Shown: positions 1 to 5,906 of the stretch, in pieces | Layout of the letters: each line of letters opens with the position of its first letter | Position numbering within the stretch: position 1 is the stretch's first letter | Assembly (NCBI GenBank): GCA_946543025.1 | Contig: CAMNLN010000163.1 | Coordinates: forward strand, 1-7,880 | DNA: 7,880 nt | Reading direction: 5' to 3' | Origin: an uncultured Verrucomicrobiota bacterium | GTDB taxonomy: Bacteria > Verrucomicrobiota > Kiritimatiellia > RFP12 > UBA1067 | The notes under the pieces: generated by a model | Database searches by the model: none | What the model saw: only the letters and a program-made list of their open reading frames with translations | Told to the model about the DNA's origin: nothing | Translations under genes and position numbers: made by a program

Positions 1-20
1 AGTATACCAAATCGGCTTGG

Positions 21-49
21 TTGCGTCCCTACTGTCAATCGTGTATACT
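21..49 (+). promoter_or_regulatory. Predicted sigma70-type promoter for the DUF456 gene
   Basis: A -35 element TTGCGT (21-26) and a -10 element TATACT (44-49) are separated by exactly 17 bp. Each matches the sigma70 consensus well (TTGCGT 4 of 6, TATACT 5 of 6). Transcription would start near 56, leaving a leader of about 40 nt before the start codon at 98. The location, just ahead of a gene and in AT-richer DNA than its surroundings, supports the call. It is a motif match only. Confidence 0.6.
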
Positions 50-97
50 GTGGCCGTTTCAAATCGTCCAATTGTCCAATCTGTTGCAGGCAAGCGA

Positions 98-580
98 ATG
101 ATCATGACCGACATCTTGTCAATTGTGTTGGGGGCGATCCTCCTGCTGGTCGGGTTTGTGGGATGTGTCGTTCCCGTGCTGCCAGGTGTGGCGTGCGCCT
201 ACGCGGCCTTGTGGACGCTGTATCCAACGCCATACGCGCTGACGGGGGAGAGGCTTCTGGCCGGCGGCGTTGTCGCGGCCGTTGCGATTGTTCTCGACTA
301 TGTGGTGCCCGCGCTTGGGGCCAAGAAGTTCAACTGTTCAAAGTGGGGCGTCTTCGGATGCATGGTTGGAACGCTCGTCGGTCTCTTCTTCGTGCCGTTC
401 GGCATCATCCTCGGACCGTTCTTGGGGGCGATTGCCGGCGAACTGATCGCTGGCAAGGATGTGTCTGCCGCCATGCGCGGCGGTGTCGGCGCCTTGCTGG
501 GTTTTCTCGTCGGCGTAGTTCTCAAGTTCACCGCTTGCGCGCTGTTCGTGTGGTGGTTCGTTCAGGCCTGTTGTGCGTAA
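98..580 (+). CDS. DUF456 family integral membrane protein
   Basis: This is a 160-aa, very hydrophobic, glycine-rich protein of the DUF456 family, whose molecular function is unknown. It should sit in the cytoplasmic membrane. Hydrophobic segments are visible at about residues 5-25, 27-42, 54-73, 84-112 and 130-158. Family hallmarks are the VVPVLPG motif (24-30), an LGAKKF stretch (73-78) followed by SKWG (81-84), a GPFLGA-x2-GE motif (106-115) and a glycine-rich C-terminal helix ending in a lysine. The length matches the family. I chose the ATG at 98 because it follows a GCAGG at 86-90 and a promoter at 21-49; ATG at 104 is almost as good. The frame is open back to 17, but a start there would lie upstream of the promoter -10. 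It appears to be transcribed alone, with the repeat array beginning 8 bp after its stop. Confidence 0.88.
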   Translation: MIMTDILSIVLGAILLLVGFVGCVVPVLPGVACAYAALWTLYPTPYALTGERLLAGGVVAAVAIVLDYVVPALGAKKFNCSKWGVFGCMVGTLVGLFFVPFGIILGPFLGAIAGELIAGKDVSAAMRGGVGALLGFLVGVVLKFTACALFVWWFVQACCA

Positions 581-587
581 GGCAGGC

Positions 588-631
588 GAGACAAATTTGA
601 GACGGTTTTGAGACAATTTTGAGACAATTCG
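588..631 (+). repeat. Four tandem 11-bp direct repeats (consensus GAGACAATTTT)
   Basis: The core GAGAC occurs at 588, 599, 610 and 621, exactly 11 bp apart each time. The units are GAGACAAATTT, GAGACGGTTTT, GAGACAATTTT and GAGACAATTCG, so units 1, 2 and 4 differ from the consensus at one or two positions. The array starts 8 bp after the DUF456 stop codon and ends 15 bp before the -10 of the next gene, so the last unit covers the -35 region. A period of about one DNA helical turn places all copies on the same face of the helix, as expected of a regulator-binding array. The repeats are directly visible; the operator role is inferred. Confidence 0.8.
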
Positions 632-643
632 CTTTCGCGGATT

Positions 644-652
644 TGGGATACT
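644..652 (+). promoter_or_regulatory. Predicted extended -10 promoter for the Whirly-like gene
   Basis: The sequence TGG followed directly by GATACT (647-652) matches an extended -10 element (TGn then TATAAT, 4 of 6). No good -35 lies at 16-18 bp upstream, where the last 11-bp repeat sits instead, which would fit a promoter that depends on or is blocked by a protein bound to the array. Transcription would start near 659, giving a leader of about 44 nt before the start codon at 703. Motif evidence only. Confidence 0.45.
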
Positions 653-702
653 GTTCGCGTTGGCCGACATCCGGCCTTGTTCAGCACGAAAGGAACAGTA
701 CC

Positions 703-1311
703 ATGAACGTAAACGAAACAAGCACGGCGCAACCGTTTGTCCGGCGGACGCGCAAGGTGTTCTACCACCCAAACGGCAAGGGAACCGGCTCCGCCCTGCA
801 GCTGGAACTGCATCCCGCCCATGAGGACATGGAGGGGAGTATCTTCCTGACGATGGCCCCGCAGCGGACGATCGGCATGCGCACGGCGGACGATACCGTC
901 CATCCCACGTTCGACTGGCGAAACGCCGTCTGCCTGAAGCTGGACCTGATGGATCTCGCCCAGATCCTGCAGGTCTTGCGTGGCGTGCAGGAGTCTTTGG
1001 CTGACGGCAAAGGCCTCTTTCATCGTTCCTCCAACGCAAGTGCCGTCATCAAGTTCGAGCATCGTATCGAACCGGTGCCAGGCTATTTGCTGGATGTCTC
1101 GAAGAAGCCGCTTGCTGGCGACCTGCAGCGGGTCAGTTTCTTTTTCCGTCCCGCCGAGGCGTTCGCGTGCGCGCTCATGCTCGAACAGGCGCTCGTGTAC
1201 GTGGCGTTCGGCATCCCGACGGTGATTCCACGCATGCGCCCCACGCCGAGCGCGGCCACATCTGTCTCATCGGCGGCCGAAACGCTTGCCGTCGAGGCGG
1301 TCAGCGCGTGA
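703..1311 (+). CDS. Whirly/PC4-like predicted single-stranded nucleic-acid-binding protein
   Basis: This 202-aa protein has no family I can name with certainty. It reads as two similar halves: strand-rich stretches with a glycine turn (residues 18-80), then a helix (81-98), then more strands (102-149) and a second helix (150-166). A duplicated four-strand-plus-helix unit is the architecture of the Whirly/PC4 single-stranded DNA-binding fold. Notable motifs are FYHPNGKGTGS (20-30), FDWRN (70-74), DGKGLFHR (101-108), EPVPGYLL (123-130) and FGIP (169-172). Basic and aromatic residues around the turns fit nucleic-acid binding. The last 25 or so residues are Ala/Ser/Thr/Val-rich and probably disordered. 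The ATG at 703 follows GAAAGGA (688-694) at 8 nt; the frame is open back to 619, but that start lies inside the repeats and upstream of the -10. The coding call is firm; the fold and binding role are inferred. Confidence 0.7.
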   Translation: MNVNETSTAQPFVRRTRKVFYHPNGKGTGSALQLELHPAHEDMEGSIFLTMAPQRTIGMRTADDTVHPTFDWRNAVCLKLDLMDLAQILQVLRGVQESLADGKGLFHRSSNASAVIKFEHRIEPVPGYLLDVSKKPLAGDLQRVSFFFRPAEAFACALMLEQALVYVAFGIPTVIPRMRPTPSAATSVSSAAETLAVEAVSA

Positions 1312-1443
1312 TTGAAGGGCGACCGTCGCGCGGAAGAAGCGGGGCGTAGTCCGGTGGATGGCCGAGGTTGCCGTGTCCTGTGTTCTCGTCCATGCGCCCG
1401 CCTGGCGGCTTCTCCGCGCGGCTCGCCCGAATGTTTTTGCGAG

Positions 1444-1450
1444 AAGGAGA
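1444..1450 (+). promoter_or_regulatory. Ribosome binding site that decides the YraN start
   Basis: AAGGAGA at 1444-1450 lies 6 nt ahead of the ATG at 1457. It is the strongest Shine-Dalgarno match in the stretch and favours this start over the in-frame ATG at 1358. The 145 bp between the Whirly-like stop and this gene otherwise show no convincing promoter, terminator or gene. Confidence 0.6.
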
Positions 1451-1456
1451 TTGGCC

Positions 1457-1915
1457 ATGTGGTTTGCGACTGCAGTGTTCAAGAAGAATCCGTCAGTGTC
1501 CGATGCCGGACATGAAAATGCTCGGATCGGCTCATGGGGCGAGGATGTGGCCGCGTGTTTTCTCCGAAACCACGGATGGAAGATTATCGGGCGGCGTGTC
1601 CGCCCGTGCAAGCGCGACAGAAGGTGCGAGATAGACATGATCGCGCGTTCGCCGGATCGCCAGACAGTCGCGTTCGTGGAAGTGAAGACACACGCCATGC
1701 GGTCTCCGCGCGCATCGCCCCTGTGGGGAGTCGATCGACGAAAGAAGAATGTGTTGCTTCGCGCCTGCGCGAACTGGCTGATGTGGGAAAAATGGCATGG
1801 AAACTTCCGGTTTGACGTCATCGAGGTCTTCGGTCGGCGTACAGGTCCGCACCCCCCAGAAATAGACCATTTCGAGAATGTCCCTCTCTTTCCGCCGAAA
1901 TGGCGTTTCTGGTGA
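1457..1915 (+). CDS. YraN family (UPF0102) nuclease-fold protein
   Basis: This 152-aa protein matches the YraN/UPF0102 family, which has a Holliday-resolvase/restriction-endonuclease-like fold and is suspected, but not well shown, to act on DNA. Conserved features are an N-terminal GSWGED helix start (25-30), a CEIDMIA strand (57-63; the acidic E58 and D60 correspond to the family GEIDLI motif) and FVEVKTH (73-79), whose E-x-K completes a PD-(D/E)xK-like active site. RFDV (118-121) near the C-terminus is also typical. The first glycine of GEID is replaced by cysteine. An N-terminal extension of about 20 residues and a Trp/Pro-rich tail make it longer than the usual 115-130 aa. It follows the Whirly-like gene by 145 bp in the same direction and may be co-transcribed with it. 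Confidence 0.85.
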   Translation: MWFATAVFKKNPSVSDAGHENARIGSWGEDVAACFLRNHGWKIIGRRVRPCKRDRRCEIDMIARSPDRQTVAFVEVKTHAMRSPRASPLWGVDRRKKNVLLRACANWLMWEKWHGNFRFDVIEVFGRRTGPHPPEIDHFENVPLFPPKWRFW

Positions 1916-1916
1916 T

Positions 1917-1945
1917 TTGACGGAAGGCGGCACGCATGGTATCCT
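1917..1945 (+). promoter_or_regulatory. Predicted sigma70-type promoter for the flavoprotein-to-ruvC run
   Basis: TTGACG (1917-1922) and TATCCT (1940-1945) are separated by exactly 17 bp. The -35 matches consensus at 5 of 6 positions and the -10 at 4 of 6. It starts 1 bp after the yraN stop and would begin transcription near 1952, about 25 nt before the ATG at 1977. It is the only good promoter before the five closely spaced genes that end with ruvC, so it probably drives all of them. Confidence 0.6.
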
Positions 1946-1976
1946 ATAGGGAAAATGTCTGGAGTCATGCGTTGCA

Positions 1977-3065
1977 ATGAAGAATCGGCAGAACTTGAAG
2001 CACGAGCCGGTGCCCTTGGCGATCGTCGGCGGCGGGGCGGCGGGAATGTTCGCGGCCGCCGTGGCGGCGGAGCGGAAGATCGGCTGCCTCGTCTTTGAGC
2101 GCAAGGTACGCCTTGGGGCGAAGATGCTGATGACGGCGAACGGACGCTGCAACTTCACGAAGGATATTCCGGCCGAACAGTTTCTGCGTGATTTAGGCGA
2201 TCCGGTCGCCGCGTGGGCGGCGCCCGCCCTGCGAAGTTGCCCGCCGCAGGCCATCGTACGCGGCGTAAGGAGTCTGGGCGTGAAGCTTCGCCGCATGGAG
2301 GACGGACGGATGTTCCCGGATTCAGGTCAGGCCGCAACAATTGTGCATGCTTTCGGCGACCTGTTGCGCGATGAAGGTGTGCCGCTCTGCGTCAACTGCC
2401 CGGTGACAGGAATCCAGCCGATGAAGAACGGCTTCATCGTCGCGACGGCGAGCTTCACCGTCTGGGCGAAGAATGTGTTGGTGGCGACGGGCGGACTCTC
2501 CTTCCCGAAGACGGGTTCGGTGGGCGATGGGCAAGACTTCGCGCGGCAGCTTGGACACCGGGTCGAACCGTGCCGAGCGGGTCTGACGGGCTTGGAGGTG
2601 CGCGATCGAGCGATCTCGGCACAAGCGGGCGCACGGTTTGACGACGGCACGGCCCGAGTGCTGGACGCATCGGGCCAGACAGTCTTTTCGTCTGCCGGTG
2701 AGGTTGACTGCGAGCCGTGGGGATTGAGCGGTTCTGCGGTGTACAACTGCCAGCGGTGGATTGCGCGGCATGGGTACGCCGGCATGTCGATGGAGGTGTC
2801 CTACGGCGGACAGGTTACGACGCTGCGTACGCTTGTCCCGCGCCCGCTCAAGGAGGCGATTGTCACGATCGGCGGCGTTTCACGCGATGACGTAGATCCT
2901 GTGACGATGATGTCGCGGAATGTTCCCGGCCTTTACTTTGCCGGAGAGGTGCTGGACGTGGACGGGCCGACAGGCGGCTACAACCTAACGCTCGCCTTCG
3001 CGACGGCGCGCGCAGCCGTTGTCTCCGTGCAGGCGCGCTTGCGGGACGGAGGAGTGGCGTGGTGA
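1977..3065 (+). CDS. BaiN/YhiN (HI0933-like) family NAD(P)/FAD-dependent oxidoreductase
   Basis: This 362-aa flavoprotein belongs to the HI0933/YhiN/BaiN family. Characterised relatives include BaiN of bile-acid metabolism, but most members have no known substrate, so no reaction is assigned. The N-terminal FAD-binding Rossmann motif is GGGAAG (18-23), followed by an FERK stretch and the family NGRCNFT motif. The second nucleotide contact is ATGGLSFPKTGS (170-181), and the C-terminal FAD-binding signature is GLYFAGEVLDVDG (318-330) followed by GGYN (333-336). The TIGGV that opens the C-terminal block is at 297-301. Only about 27 residues separate MSMEV (270) from TIGGV, where relatives of about 400 aa carry a helical subdomain, so this copy looks trimmed. 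The ATG at 1977 has only a weak, distant GGAG (1961-1964), but it is the only start that leaves room for the Rossmann strand. Its stop overlaps the next gene. Confidence 0.9.
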   Translation: MKNRQNLKHEPVPLAIVGGGAAGMFAAAVAAERKIGCLVFERKVRLGAKMLMTANGRCNFTKDIPAEQFLRDLGDPVAAWAAPALRSCPPQAIVRGVRSLGVKLRRMEDGRMFPDSGQAATIVHAFGDLLRDEGVPLCVNCPVTGIQPMKNGFIVATASFTVWAKNVLVATGGLSFPKTGSVGDGQDFARQLGHRVEPCRAGLTGLEVRDRAISAQAGARFDDGTARVLDASGQTVFSSAGEVDCEPWGLSGSAVYNCQRWIARHGYAGMSMEVSYGGQVTTLRTLVPRPLKEAIVTIGGVSRDDVDPVTMMSRNVPGLYFAGEVLDVDGPTGGYNLTLAFATARAAVVSVQARLRDGGVAW

Positions 3066-3412
3066 AGCGTGGACGCGGTCTCGTCGAATACGACCTCCAT
3101 CCGCGCGGCACGAACGTGGACATGGCGCTCGCGCGGCTTGAGCGTATCATCAGCGCGGCGCGCGCGGCGGGGCCGTCGCTCTTCGCGGTCATTACCGGCT
3201 ACGGATCCTCCGGCGGCACCTCGATCATCAAGCAGGGCGTTCTGGCGGCTTGCCGCCGCTACCGGGCGCAGAACCACATCCGGGGATTCCTCGACGGCGA
3301 GTTCGCCGGCGACGTGTTTTCGTCCGAATGCCTGGCATTCCCCGATTCGTCGCGGATTCCGCCGCCGTACCGCCGTTCTCCGAATCCCGGCATTGTTTTC
3401 ATCGCCGTCTGA
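3062..3412 (+). CDS. Small stand-alone Smr-domain protein
   Basis: This 116-aa protein looks like a single Smr (small MutS-related) domain. Smr domains bind or nick branched nucleic acids in MutS2, and related stand-alone proteins act on RNA. The signature DLH motif is present as YDLHPRG, with proline in place of the usual glycine after DLH. It is followed by a long helix (about residues 17-35) and the strand-turn VITGYGSSGGTS that matches the family's glycine-rich V-x-G-x-G region. The C-terminal 25 residues are Pro/Arg-rich. The GTG at 3062 overlaps the upstream TGA by 4 nt and follows GGAGGAG (3048-3054); GTG at 3059 is an equal alternative. It is the second gene of the run, and the kinase begins 1 bp after its stop. 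The Smr call rests on motif recognition of a divergent sequence. Confidence 0.68.
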   Translation: MKRGRGLVEYDLHPRGTNVDMALARLERIISAARAAGPSLFAVITGYGSSGGTSIIKQGVLAACRRYRAQNHIRGFLDGEFAGDVFSSECLAFPDSSRIPPPYRRSPNPGIVFIAV

Positions 3413-3413
3413 C

Positions 3414-4709
3414 ATGGACAAGGACCTGAAATTCTACTGCGCGTTCATCGTGCTGCCGGCAATCGCGCTTGCGGTTGGCGGTATCCTGTTCCTGCATGGA
3501 GAACTCAAGCGGCAGCAGGAAGGTTTTCAGGATTGGCGGAAGATTCGCGGCGAGTTCATGGTCGCGCTTGCGCAGAACGTCCAGAGCGCGCTCAAGGACA
3601 CGAAGGATGAAGGGTCACGGATCAATGCTCTGCTTGATCTGAAGGCTGACAAGGCGGAACGCGTGAAGGGCATCTTTCTGTGGAAGAAAGGAGAGGGCTT
3701 CGTTTGGCAAGAGGGATTGTCCGAGGCCGTACGCCAAGTCTTTCCGGGCGATGCAAAATGGCACTCCGTCGGAAGCAAGAGCCTGTCCCTTAAGCGCGGA
3801 TGGAACGCGCCAGTCACCAACAACACGGACGTCGCCGTCGCGTGGGCGCGCCCCGGAAGTGGCGAGGTGGCCGGCCTGGAGGTCGATTTGCGCGACAACC
3901 TGACGGGGAGCAATCCACGCGACCTGTTTGCCGCCGGTGCGTGCATCGTTGCCCTTCTTTTCGTCATCCTCGTGATCGGTGGCTTGCTGCTTGTGCGCGC
4001 GGCACGCCGGGCACGGACGGAATCGGCACGCAAGACCACGTTCATCGACAATCTCTCGCACGAACTGAAGATTCCGCTTGCGGTCGTGCGCATGAAGGCC
4101 GAGCGCCTGCTCGCAGGGAAGGTCGCCGACCCGGAGAAGTTGAGAGCCGCCTATCGGACGATTGCCGAGGAAAACGGCGAGGTGATCCGCCAGGTGGACG
4201 ACCTACTGGAACTGGTGCGTACGGGAAAGGGTACGCGGCGCTACGTGCGCGCCTCCTTCGACCTCAACCATGCCGTGGACGAGGCCGTCGCCGCGTTGCG
4301 CGACAGGTTTTCGCCGGGCGGGCTTGACGTAAAGCTCGCGGATGGAAATGTCCGGGTCAACGCTGACGTCGACGCCGTGCGGCAGATCGTGCGCAACTTG
4401 CTGGACAACGCGGCCAAGTATGCGGCGGCGAAAGGTCCGGTGGAGGTTGCGGTTGCGCGCGCGGAAGGTCGTGCGACCGTTGCGGTGGCCGACCGCGGCG
4501 ACGGCATCCCGTCCGACCAGCGCGAACGTATCTTTGAACGCTTTTATCGCATCGACAACGACCTGACTCGCACGACGGGCGGCACGGGAATCGGCCTCTG
4601 CCTTGCGCGCTGCTTCGCGCGCGACATGGGCGGCGACGTGACGGTGGCCGCACGACCGGGCGGAGGCAGCATCTTTACGCTTGAACTGCCGGAGGAAAGA
4701 AATGGCTGA
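3414..4709 (+). CDS. Membrane-bound sensor histidine kinase
   Basis: This 431-aa kinase senses a signal outside the cytoplasmic membrane and phosphorylates the response regulator encoded next. Transmembrane helices are at about 7-27 and 171-195, bracketing a roughly 140-residue extracytoplasmic domain of mixed helices and strands that I cannot assign (possibly CACHE-like). The dimerisation/phosphoacceptor domain follows TM2 after only about 20 residues, too short for a HAMP domain. The phosphorylated His is H216 in SHELKIPL, where the usual RTPL/KTPL is KIPL. The ATPase domain has the N box RNLLDNAAK (327-335), G1 box DRGDG (360-364), F box ERFY and G2 box GGTGIGL (389-395), all intact. ATG 3414 lies 1 bp after the Smr stop without a good Shine-Dalgarno, suggesting translational coupling. 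It overlaps the regulator gene by 8 bp. No stimulus can be inferred. Confidence 0.9.
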   Translation: MDKDLKFYCAFIVLPAIALAVGGILFLHGELKRQQEGFQDWRKIRGEFMVALAQNVQSALKDTKDEGSRINALLDLKADKAERVKGIFLWKKGEGFVWQEGLSEAVRQVFPGDAKWHSVGSKSLSLKRGWNAPVTNNTDVAVAWARPGSGEVAGLEVDLRDNLTGSNPRDLFAAGACIVALLFVILVIGGLLLVRAARRARTESARKTTFIDNLSHELKIPLAVVRMKAERLLAGKVADPEKLRAAYRTIAEENGEVIRQVDDLLELVRTGKGTRRYVRASFDLNHAVDEAVAALRDRFSPGGLDVKLADGNVRVNADVDAVRQIVRNLLDNAAKYAAAKGPVEVAVARAEGRATVAVADRGDGIPSDQRERIFERFYRIDNDLTRTTGGTGIGLCLARCFARDMGGDVTVAARPGGGSIFTLELPEERNG

Positions 4710-5400
4710 GATACTGATCGTGGAAGACCACGCGCCGTTCCGCGAGACGCTCGCGGAGCTATTGGAGGACGCGGGATACGTCGTGCGGACGGCGACGAAT
4801 GGTCTGGAGGCGCTCGATGCATTCTCGGAAAAGCGGCCGGGCCTCGTGCTGCTCGACGTGATGATGCCCGGCCGCGACGGCTACACCGTCTGCGCCGAGA
4901 TGCGCGCGAAGGATCCGCTTGTGCCGATCCTCATGCTGACGGCGAAGAACGCCGAGCATGACCGTGTGCACGGCCTGCAGCGCGGCGCGGACGACTATAT
5001 CGACAAGACGGTGGGGACACAGGAACTGTTGGCGCGTATCGGAGCCGCCTTGCGCCGCACCGGCGCGATCGCCGCCTGCGCACCGGCGCGTCCGCCGTCG
5101 CTCGGCGCGTCGTTCATGATCGGGGCGCATCGCGTCGACGGCGTCCGCCACCGGCTGGTCGACGCGCGCGGACGGGAGCAGGCGATCGTCCCGCGCGAGG
5201 TCAAGATACTCAAGTACCTGGCGGAGCGCGCCGGGGAGACGGTCAGCCGAGAGGCGTTGATCGAGTTTTTGTGGAACGGAGAGTACGCAGGTACCACGCG
5301 CTCGATCGACCAGGCCATCTGGCGCCTGCGCGAGAAACTGGGTACGGATGGACGAAAGATCGTCACCGTTCACGGGGCGGGGTATTCATATCGGCCGTGA
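4702..5400 (+). CDS. OmpR/PhoB-type response regulator
   Basis: This 232-aa DNA-binding regulator is the partner of the histidine kinase it overlaps by 8 bp. The receiver domain (1-120) has the acidic pocket E8/D9, the phosphoacceptor D52 in LLDVMMPG, the conserved T80 in MLTA and K102. The residue after K102 is normally proline (KPF); here it is KTVG, an unusual alpha5 entry. The C-terminal winged-helix domain (about 135-232) carries the typical REVKILKYLAE, SREALIEFLWN, SIDQAIWRLREKLG and GAGYSYRP blocks. The ATG at 4702 follows GGAGGAAAG (4691-4699) with good spacing; a TTG at 4681 in frame is a poorer choice. It lies 12 bp before ruvC in the same direction. What it regulates is unknown; candidate sites are the promoters in this window. 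Confidence 0.93.
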   Translation: MAEILIVEDHAPFRETLAELLEDAGYVVRTATNGLEALDAFSEKRPGLVLLDVMMPGRDGYTVCAEMRAKDPLVPILMLTAKNAEHDRVHGLQRGADDYIDKTVGTQELLARIGAALRRTGAIAACAPARPPSLGASFMIGAHRVDGVRHRLVDARGREQAIVPREVKILKYLAERAGETVSREALIEFLWNGEYAGTTRSIDQAIWRLREKLGTDGRKIVTVHGAGYSYRP

Positions 5401-5404
5401 GGAG
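5400..5404 (+). promoter_or_regulatory. Ribosome binding site of ruvC overlapping the regulator stop codon
   Basis: AGGAG at 5400-5404 uses the last base of the regulator TGA and lies 8 nt ahead of the ruvC ATG at 5413. It fixes the ruvC start and places the two genes in one translation-linked transcript. Confidence 0.6.
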
Positions 5405-5412
5405 TTTGACAC

Positions 5413-5904
5413 ATGACAATCTTAGGAATTGACACGTCTTTGCGATCATCAGGCTACGGCGTGCTGGTGACGGAAGGCTCGCGCATGCGTTCGCTAGAGG
5501 CGGGCCGCATCCGCAACGCGCCCAAGCTTCCGCTCTCGGAATGCCTGCGCGCGATCCACGCCCGCGTGGCGGAGCTGATCGCGCAATACGCGCCGGACGT
5601 GGTTGCCATCGAAAGCGTCATCTACGGCAAGAACGCCGGCACGATGCTTGTGCTGGGCGAGGCGAGAGGCGCCGTTATCACGGCGGCGGCCGACGCGGGT
5701 CTGCCCATCTACGAGTACGAACCGCGTCGCGTGAAGATGGCGGTATGCGGAAACGGCCTTGCGGAGAAGGAGCAGGTGCAGCGCATGGTGAAGACGCTCC
5801 TCGGCCTGGCGGAGCTGCCGCAGAACGACGCGGCGGACGCGCTGGCGATCGCCATCACGCATGCGCACTCGAACTCGCTGCTCGGTACGCGTACGCCGAT
5901 CTGA
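5413..5904 (+). CDS. ruvC: Crossover junction endodeoxyribonuclease RuvC
   Basis: This 163-aa protein is RuvC, which resolves Holliday junctions by symmetric, sequence-preferring nicking, normally with RuvA and RuvB. All four catalytic acidic residues are present: D7 in LGIDTSLR (4-11), E67 in VAIESVI, and D139 and D142 in NDAADALA. The YGKN-x8-LGEARG region (71-86) after the second motif is the conserved DNA-contacting helix. Length is close to the usual 160-175. It starts at ATG 5413 with a good ribosome binding site and is the last gene of the run. ruvA and ruvB are not in the window. It is separated from the convergent transketolase by 15 bp. Confidence 0.96.
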   Translation: MTILGIDTSLRSSGYGVLVTEGSRMRSLEAGRIRNAPKLPLSECLRAIHARVAELIAQYAPDVVAIESVIYGKNAGTMLVLGEARGAVITAAADAGLPIYEYEPRRVKMAVCGNGLAEKEQVQRMVKTLLGLAELPQNDAADALAIAITHAHSNSLLGTRTPI

Positions 5905-5906
5905 CC

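Noticed and set aside
588..631. The four repeats as a CRISPR array or plasmid-type replication iterons
   Set aside because: Units are 11 bp with no spacers, too short for CRISPR; there is no replication initiator gene, and the location between a stop codon and a promoter suits an operator better.
619..702. Upstream in-frame extension of the Whirly-like protein
   Set aside because: It would start inside the 11-bp repeats and upstream of the -10 element, and lacks a Shine-Dalgarno; the ATG at 703 has a good one.
338..1062. Minus-strand open frames covering the repeat array and the Whirly-like gene
   Set aside because: Low-complexity translations without motifs, crossing the promoter and repeats; shadows of the plus-strand genes.
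1892..1910. CGCC-GAAAT-GGCG followed by TTTCT as a terminator of yraN
   Set aside because: The stem is only 4 bp and the T-run is short; it lies within the yraN reading frame. Too weak to call.
1267..2296. Long minus-strand open frames (1267-1977 and 1532-2296) opposite yraN and the flavoprotein start
   Set aside because: They are Arg/Pro/Ser-rich, have no recognisable motif and lie antisense to well-supported genes. Long antisense frames are common in GC-rich DNA.
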